Shown: in pieces, positions 60,352-64,000 of the stretch | Position numbering within the stretch: the stretch's first letter is position 1 | Layout: every line of letters starts with the position of its first letter | From: Inonotus obliquus | Lineage: Eukaryota; Basidiomycota; Agaricomycetes; Hymenochaetales; Hymenochaetaceae | Direction of reading: 5' to 3' | DNA length: 64,000 nt | Assembly (NCBI GenBank): GCA_032164295.1 | Contig: JAJHTX010000001.1 | Location: 1,488,001-1,552,000, forward strand | Translations under genes and position numbers: made by a program | The notes under the pieces: generated by a model | What the model saw: only the letters and a program-made list of their open reading frames with translations | Told to the model about the DNA's origin: nothing | Database searches by the model: none

Positions 60352-62316
60352 ATGCAGAGGCCATTACCTATGGTAAGAAACGGATCATATCTAATGATGA
60401 GTCCCTAACGAAAATACAAACAGCAACCTACTGTCGTGCTGTTGAAAGAGGGCACAGACACATCGCAGGGCAAAGCCCAATTACTGTCAAACATCTTGGC
60501 ATGTCTAGCGGTAGCTGATACTCTGTCGTCGACATTGGGTCCGCGTGGGATGGACAAGCTCATCGTGGATGCTCGTGGACAGGCACAGATAACAAACGAC
60601 GGTGCTACGATCATGAAACTACTCGAAATTGTTCATCCTGCTGCGCGAACTTTGGTCGATATTGCTCGCGCACAGGACGCCGAGGTTGGCGATGGAACGA
60701 CGAGTGTCGTGCTTCTTGCTGCCCAACTGCTGAAGGAAGTACGTGGTTTCGTAGAAGAGGGTGTCAGTCCGCATATTATCGTCAAGGGCTTCCGAAAAGC
60801 TGCACAACTGGTTCGTTCAAGTAGGCATTCTTTATCGTGCACGAAGCTAACCTCGCACCAGGCTATTGACCGAATTAAAGAAATACAGGTGACAGTTGAC
60901 AAGTCCGACCCTGAGTAGGCGTTCTCTACTGCTATGAGAATGAATTATTCTGACCACTGCAATTTTCAGACGTTTCCGATCATTGCTACTCAAATGCGCT
61001 TCAACCTCAATGTCCTCAAAATTGATTCACTCCGAAAAGCCTTTCTTCTCAGAAATGGTTGTCAATGCCGTTCAGTGCCTCGACGAAACTGACTTGGACG
61101 AGTCTCTCATCGGAATCAAGAAGATCCCAGGAGGTGGGATGCAAGACTCGTTGCTTGTACGCGGTGTCGCTTTCAAAAAGACGTTTACGTATGCCGGCGC
61201 GGAACAGCAGCCGAAGTCATTCAAGAATCCGATTATACTCTGCTTGAACGTTGAACTCGAGCTCAAGGCCGAGAAGGACAATGCGGAAGTCCGGATCGAA
61301 CAGGTCTCGGAGTACCAAGCGATTGTAGATGCGGAATGGGAAATCATCTACCGAAAGCTTGAGGCGATCGCGAAAACAGGTGCGAATGTTGTTCTAAGCA
61401 AGTTGCCGATTGGCGATCTCGCGACACAGTGGTTCGCAGACCGCGATATCTTTTGCGCAGGACGTGTTCCAGCCACAGACCTCCGTCGCGTGGTACAAGC
61501 TGTCGGAGGTTCTGTACAGTCGACGTGTACGGATATTACTCGCGAACATCTCGGTACTTGCGGAACCTTTGAGGAACGACAAGTGGGTGGGGAAAGGTTC
61601 AACATCTTTGAGGATTGTCCAAAAGCAAAAACGTGCACTCTCCTTCTCAGAGGCGGTGCAGAGCAGTTCATCGAGGAAGTTGAAAGGAGCTTACATGACG
61701 CGATAATGGTGGTAAAGCGGGCTGTACGAAATGGAGAGGTAGTTGCCGGAGGCGGAGCAATTGAGGTGCGTGCCACTGATGGGAATTTATGTTATGCACC
61801 CCCTGACCCACCTTCAGATGGACCTATCTGCCTTTGTCAGGAAACACGCCCTGACTATACCAGGAAAGATGCAACTCATCATGACAGCCTTCGCGCATGC
61901 TCTCGAAATAATCCCTCGTCAAATCGCCGATAATGCAGGCCTGGACACGACGGACGTTCTTAACAAGCTCCGTATGCGCCATGCGAAGGGCGAGCTCTGG
62001 GCCGGTGTCGATGTCGATGGTGTTGACGGAGTACGCAACAACATGGAGGCGTTCGTTTGGGAGCCGAGTCTCGTCAAGGTAAATGCTATCAGCAGTGCTA
62101 CGGAAGCTGCCTGCTTAGTTCTCAGCGTGGATGAGACCGTCCACAATCCACAGAGCGAGGCGGTAAGTGCTAATTTTGGATTACGACTCACATGTGCGAG
62201 AGAGTAGCTGATGTGTTATCTCCTATGTGTCTTAGCCGAATCCTGGCCCGAGAGCTCCTCCAGGAACTGCTGGCCGCGCTTTGAGAGGCCGTGGTCGCGG
62301 GATGCCCAGGCGGTGA
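60352..62316 (+). CDS. CCT7: T-complex protein 1 subunit eta (CCT7)
   Basis: Six exons (60352-60372, 60424-60810, 60862-60914, 60970-61765, 61818-62162, 62236-62316) close into 560 aa. Typical chaperonin motifs: [43 protein letters not shown], the eta-type [52 protein letters not shown], and C-terminal [16 protein letters not shown] with a Gly/Arg-rich tail [12 protein letters not shown]7 is one of eight subunits of the cytosolic TRiC ring that folds actin, tubulin and WD40 proteins. Exon 1 codes only MQRPLPM; it was chosen because GTAAGA..CAG splices it to the conserved [10 protein letters not shown]. Confidence 0.95.
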
Positions 62317-63099
62317 GCGAAGGCATCCCCGATTAGTCAGTTGATAACATAGGAATTCTCTTGGCAAGAACCTGTACTGAACAGATGACAATTTTAGACG
62401 CTAAAAATAACACGCGTCGATTGATAAGTGAGGAATTCCTGTCCTAGACTCAAGGGGATGCCGAAGCTACCTTGACCAGCATTGCAAAGGTACACAGTGC
62501 TCACGCTTTTCGGTTGATAAGACTGGGTATCTGGCTGTTTGCGAGTTTACAGTGTTGCTACGAATCTCTACCCTCCTGATGTCTACAGTGTTCCCTCAGG
62601 TTGCTCGCCCGCAAAAGTCTCCAAGCGATACGAGTGATGAGAAGGACTCGACGCTCGAGAAGATTGATGTCAGAGAGGAAGTTAAACGAGTACCTTCTCC
62701 GGTTGCTCCCTCGGAAGATGATCGAATTAATTTCTGGACTTGTGTCTTTCGATCTTCTAATTATGATCTGGACAGCTTTGCAACTAAACCATCTTGTCTT
62801 CGATGACTCTACAACTCTCGATATTTATCGACCTCCTTCACGTTACGAAAATGCACATGGATTCGATTCTTATGCGAGATAGACGTGGAGAGAGGAAAAG
62901 GTGAATTTCCTTCCAGTGATGCACCCAAAGGTAGGATCTCAGTTAAGCGTTATTTAGAAAGTTCTTCGGAAGATTGACATCCGTATATGATCTGGGCCTG
63001 TGAAGATATGTAGTCCAAGTCTACCTCGCGCTTTTCTCACATAACCTGAGCTTTACGACAAATCAAACTAATTTACATAATTACTATCCCATCAACAAT
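62317..63099. other. Region before the transporter remnant
   Basis: No gene is clear. A frame at 62600-62730 has a coding-like acidic stretch (SPSDTSDEKDSTLEKIDVREE), similar in style to the charged N-terminus of fungal MFS transporters, but the expected first helices do not follow. It may be the 5' fragment of the transporter remnant to the right, or chance. Confidence 0.35.
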
Positions 63100-63955
63100 A
63101 ATTGGTTTGGAACATGATCGCCGCAGAGTACTTCAGCAAGATAACTGGTAGTCGTGTACTCGCAACCATCGTACTACAATTATGGGCTTTACCACTTCTC
63201 GTAGCTCTGTATTCGTCCACAGAGAGTACCTCTCCTTGGGTTTATTTTGTCGTGGTATGTGCCCTTCTGAAAGTCCGACAGGAAGTAATTCGTACTTATC
63301 TCGTAAAGGTGGCTCTTATTACAGGGTTTTATTCTCATTAAGCGACTGGGAAGGGTGCTTATTTGAGTTCCAGGTTATCCATATATGCATCCAATCCAAG
63401 TAGCGTGGGCATCTAGGGATTCGAATAGCGTCCGCACCCGTACGATCTCTGCGTCGTGTGTTCGTTCAGGTGAGATGCTTTGTTGTCTGATGGGTAAGCC
63501 AAAATGACATTTCTATAAATACAGAGACCAGGGCAATAGTAATTGTAAGCGCCAAGCGATAGGCATGGTAACTCTGTTCGACTTATTACTCGAGGCCAAT
63601 CTCTACCGACCTGATGACAAGGTGAGTGTCTCTTGAATTCCAAAGTAAACAGGTCTTAAGCCTCGTCTATGTTCTCTAGGCCTCGTGTGAGAGCTGATTA
63701 TTTCTTGAATAACCTCGGCCGGACTGCGACTAACAGAGATCTCATAGCAATCTGCTGCAAGATCTGCATCTATGCTCTGACCTTTATTTTCTATCGGACA
63801 TTGAACAAGCGTCGTGATAGGATATGGAATAGCTGGACAACAGAGGTGCGATTTCAATAGCCAAACAGAATGGATGAATCATATTGTCTCCTTAACAACG
63901 AGAAGACCTTGAAATTACGAGAGACAAAAGGAACGAACGTCTTGACTTCCGCTTT
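63100..63955 (+). pseudogene. Truncated Dal5/allantoate-type MFS transporter remnant
   Basis: Pieces in order match the C-terminal third of the Dal5/TNA1 branch of major facilitator transporters. These are a helix with ITGSRVLATIVLQLWALPLL (63148 on), YPYMHPIQVAWASRDSNSVR (about 63376), EANLYRPDDK (about 63592), ATNRDLIAICCKICIYALTF (about 63729) and the tail RDKRNERLDFRFVT (about 63922). The first eight or so helices are not found upstream. The frame between the WNSWTTE exon and the LDFRF tail does not join cleanly, and the exon before GYPYMHP also shifts. This suggests a decaying 5'-deleted copy. An intact gene with unusual splicing is a weaker alternative. Confidence 0.65.
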
Positions 63956-64000
63956 GTGACCTGAGGGGTGATCCATATCAATCCTGTCGAAGATCCTCAT

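Overview
The window is nuclear DNA from a filamentous basidiomycete, most probably an Agaricomycete. Genes are dense and cut by many introns of about 50-60 nt with GT(A/G)..AG or GC..AG ends and CTAAC/TTAAC-like branch sites. Several products are typical of this group: a DUF6533-type seven-helix membrane protein, a single-span surface protein with two beta-sandwich-like units, a Zn2Cys6 regulator and a Dal5-type MFS remnant. Species cannot be told from the sequence. Gene models were spliced by hand. A model is called closed when its exons sum to a multiple of three with one open frame.

Layout. 1-4.7 kb: gene-poor DNA with two small stand-alone dsRNA-binding-domain genes in tandem (1510-1809, 3890-4304). 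4.7-11.5 kb: mitochondrial translation genes (uL1m, RSM22/METTL17, mL40) around the splicing factor SAD1/USP39. 11.8-21.5 kb: COP9 signalosome subunit 2 followed by the giant lipid kinase FAB1 (2303 aa). 21.7-29.3 kb, all on the minus strand: LTV1 (40S assembly), a secreted Cys-rich protein with a CBM19-like tail, and a GH92 alpha-mannosidase. 30.6-38.6 kb, minus: a 719-aa protein of unknown function and the SKI2 RNA helicase. 39.9-47.7 kb, plus: a surface membrane protein, the FCP1 CTD phosphatase, a BSP-family metallopeptidase and a Zn2Cys6 regulator. Then tRNA-Leu(AAG) at 47.86 kb, a DUF6533 membrane protein (48.0-49.8, minus), RAD5 (50.3-54.7, minus) head-to-head with C1D/RRP47, a class I methyltransferase (56.3-59.0, minus), SF3B5 (minus) head-to-head with CCT7, and a broken MFS transporter at the right edge.

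How they fit together. Most genes are housekeeping: RNA polymerase II recycling (FCP1), splicing (SAD1, SF3B5), exosome cofactors (SKI2 in the cytoplasm, C1D in the nucleus), ribosome assembly (LTV1 and the mitochondrial trio), protein folding (CCT7), ubiquitin/NEDD8 control (CSN2, RAD5) and endosomal PI(3,5)P2 (FAB1). I see no biosynthetic cluster, transposon, CRISPR array or phage.

Most unusual points: (1) twin dsRBD microproteins sharing an intron position; (2) a probable 3-nt micro-exon that completes the Walker A region of RAD5, with other tiny exons of 11-29 nt nearby; (3) SF3B5 and CCT7 start codons only 42 bp apart; (4) several 51-54 nt introns that are multiples of three and stop-free, so retention would give longer proteins; (5) at least two, probably three, GC-AG introns.
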